DNA of 5,255 nt, taken from the NCBI GenBank assembly GCA_027037155.1, contig JALWBK010000013.1, forward strand, positions 1 through 5,255. The letters run 5' to 3'. How positions within the stretch are numbered: position 1 is the first letter of the stretch; the number at the start of each line of letters is the position of its first letter. Origin of the DNA: a bacterium. Its GTDB lineage: Bacteria; Thermosulfidibacterota; Thermosulfidibacteria; Thermosulfidibacterales; Thermosulfidibacteraceae. Shown here in pieces: positions 5,056 through 5,255 of the stretch. The notes beneath the pieces are model-generated. The model did no database searches. It saw only the letters and a program-made list of their open reading frames with translations, and had not been told where the DNA came from. The position numbers and the translations under genes were made by a program.

Positions 5056-5255
5056 CCACTATCCTCTTGAGCATCTGAAAGTCCCGCAGGGCCACGTTCT
5101 TTTGACGCGGGTTCCTCAAAAGGTAGGCGGGATGGTACGTGGGAAAGATCATATATCCCTTCCAGCCTCTGAGAGGTCTTCCCCTGATCTTGCTTATGGG
5201 AAGCTTCTTTCCCAAAAGCAACTGGGCTGAAAAGGTTCCAAGGGCACAAATCACC
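5045..5255 (-). CDS. Family 4 uracil-DNA glycosylase, C-terminal part (cut by window edge)
   Basis: The 69 visible C-terminal residues match type 4 uracil-DNA glycosylase, an iron-sulfur enzyme common in thermophiles that removes uracil from DNA as the first step of base excision repair. The segment begins with VICALGTFSAQLLLGK, equivalent to the family's VVALG..AA..LLG strand and helix. It continues with ISKIRGR (20-26) and GYMIFPTYHPAYLLRNP (33-49 of the fragment), whose HPA-x-L-x-R-N block is the second active-site motif. A terminal helix RDFQMLKRIVDE follows. The first active-site motif and the cluster cysteines lie beyond the right edge. The GTG at 5252-5254 aligns with an internal Val of the family, so it is not the start. 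The 3' end overlaps the heptosyltransferase start by 11 bases, making this the upstream partner in that operon. Confidence 0.87.
   Translation of the reverse strand, partial: VICALGTFSAQLLLGKKLPISKIRGRPLRGWKGYMIFPTYHPAYLLRNPRQKNVALRDFQMLKRIVDET

Noticed and set aside
5003..5230. Plus-strand 75-codon frame across the UDG/heptosyltransferase junction
   Set aside because: It is antisense to two well-supported genes and has no recognisable motif.
1..5255. Mobile elements, CRISPR arrays, tRNA or rRNA genes, toxin-antitoxin or defence genes
   Set aside because: I saw no direct repeat arrays, transposase or integrase motifs, or cloverleaf-type sequences. Nearly the whole window is covered by recognised protein genes.

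Overview
The window looks like a compact, gene-dense piece of a Gram-negative (diderm) bacterial chromosome, probably from a thermophile. LPS-type glycosyltransferase and lipoprotein genes indicate an outer membrane. Heavy use of AGG/AGA and ATA codons, Lys/Glu/Arg-rich proteins, very short intergenic gaps and a UPF0280 gene would suit a thermophilic Desulfobacterota/Thermodesulfobacteria-like lineage. That placement is inference and is weak. Base composition looks near 50% G+C by eye (not counted).

Layout, left to right. (1) The 5' end of ispE (isoprenoid precursor synthesis) runs off the left edge on the minus strand. (2) Across a 75-base divergent gap, a plus-strand gene encodes a methyltransferase of the PrmA (ribosomal protein L11 methyltransferase) family. 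It lacks the family's N-terminal domain and has no Shine-Dalgarno. (3) Tail to tail with it ends a minus-strand operon of three overlapping genes. In transcription order these are a UPF0173 metallo-beta-lactamase-fold hydrolase, an unrecognised outer-membrane-type lipoprotein, and a NagD-like HAD phosphatase. (4) From the 91-base gap upstream of that operon, a HIT-family nucleotide hydrolase gene reads rightward. (5) Tail to tail with the HIT gene ends a second minus-strand operon: the 3' end of a family 4 uracil-DNA glycosylase gene (cut by the right edge), a WaaF-like heptosyltransferase gene, and a UPF0280 (ApbE-like) gene, all overlapping.

The genes are mostly housekeeping: isoprenoids, protein methylation, phosphatase and nucleotide hydrolysis, LPS core, and uracil repair. 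I see no sign of a mobile element, CRISPR array, phage, toxin-antitoxin or defence system, and no convincing new multi-gene system. The points most worth a second look are the N-terminally minimal, apparently leaderless PrmA-like gene, the orphan lipoprotein with a strong 10-bp hairpin just after its lipobox, the two tail-to-tail overlaps with no clear terminators, and the UDG/heptosyltransferase/UPF0280 operon. Several start codons are better placed downstream of the longest open frame, and I give the revised starts. No stretch over 300 bases lacks a gene.
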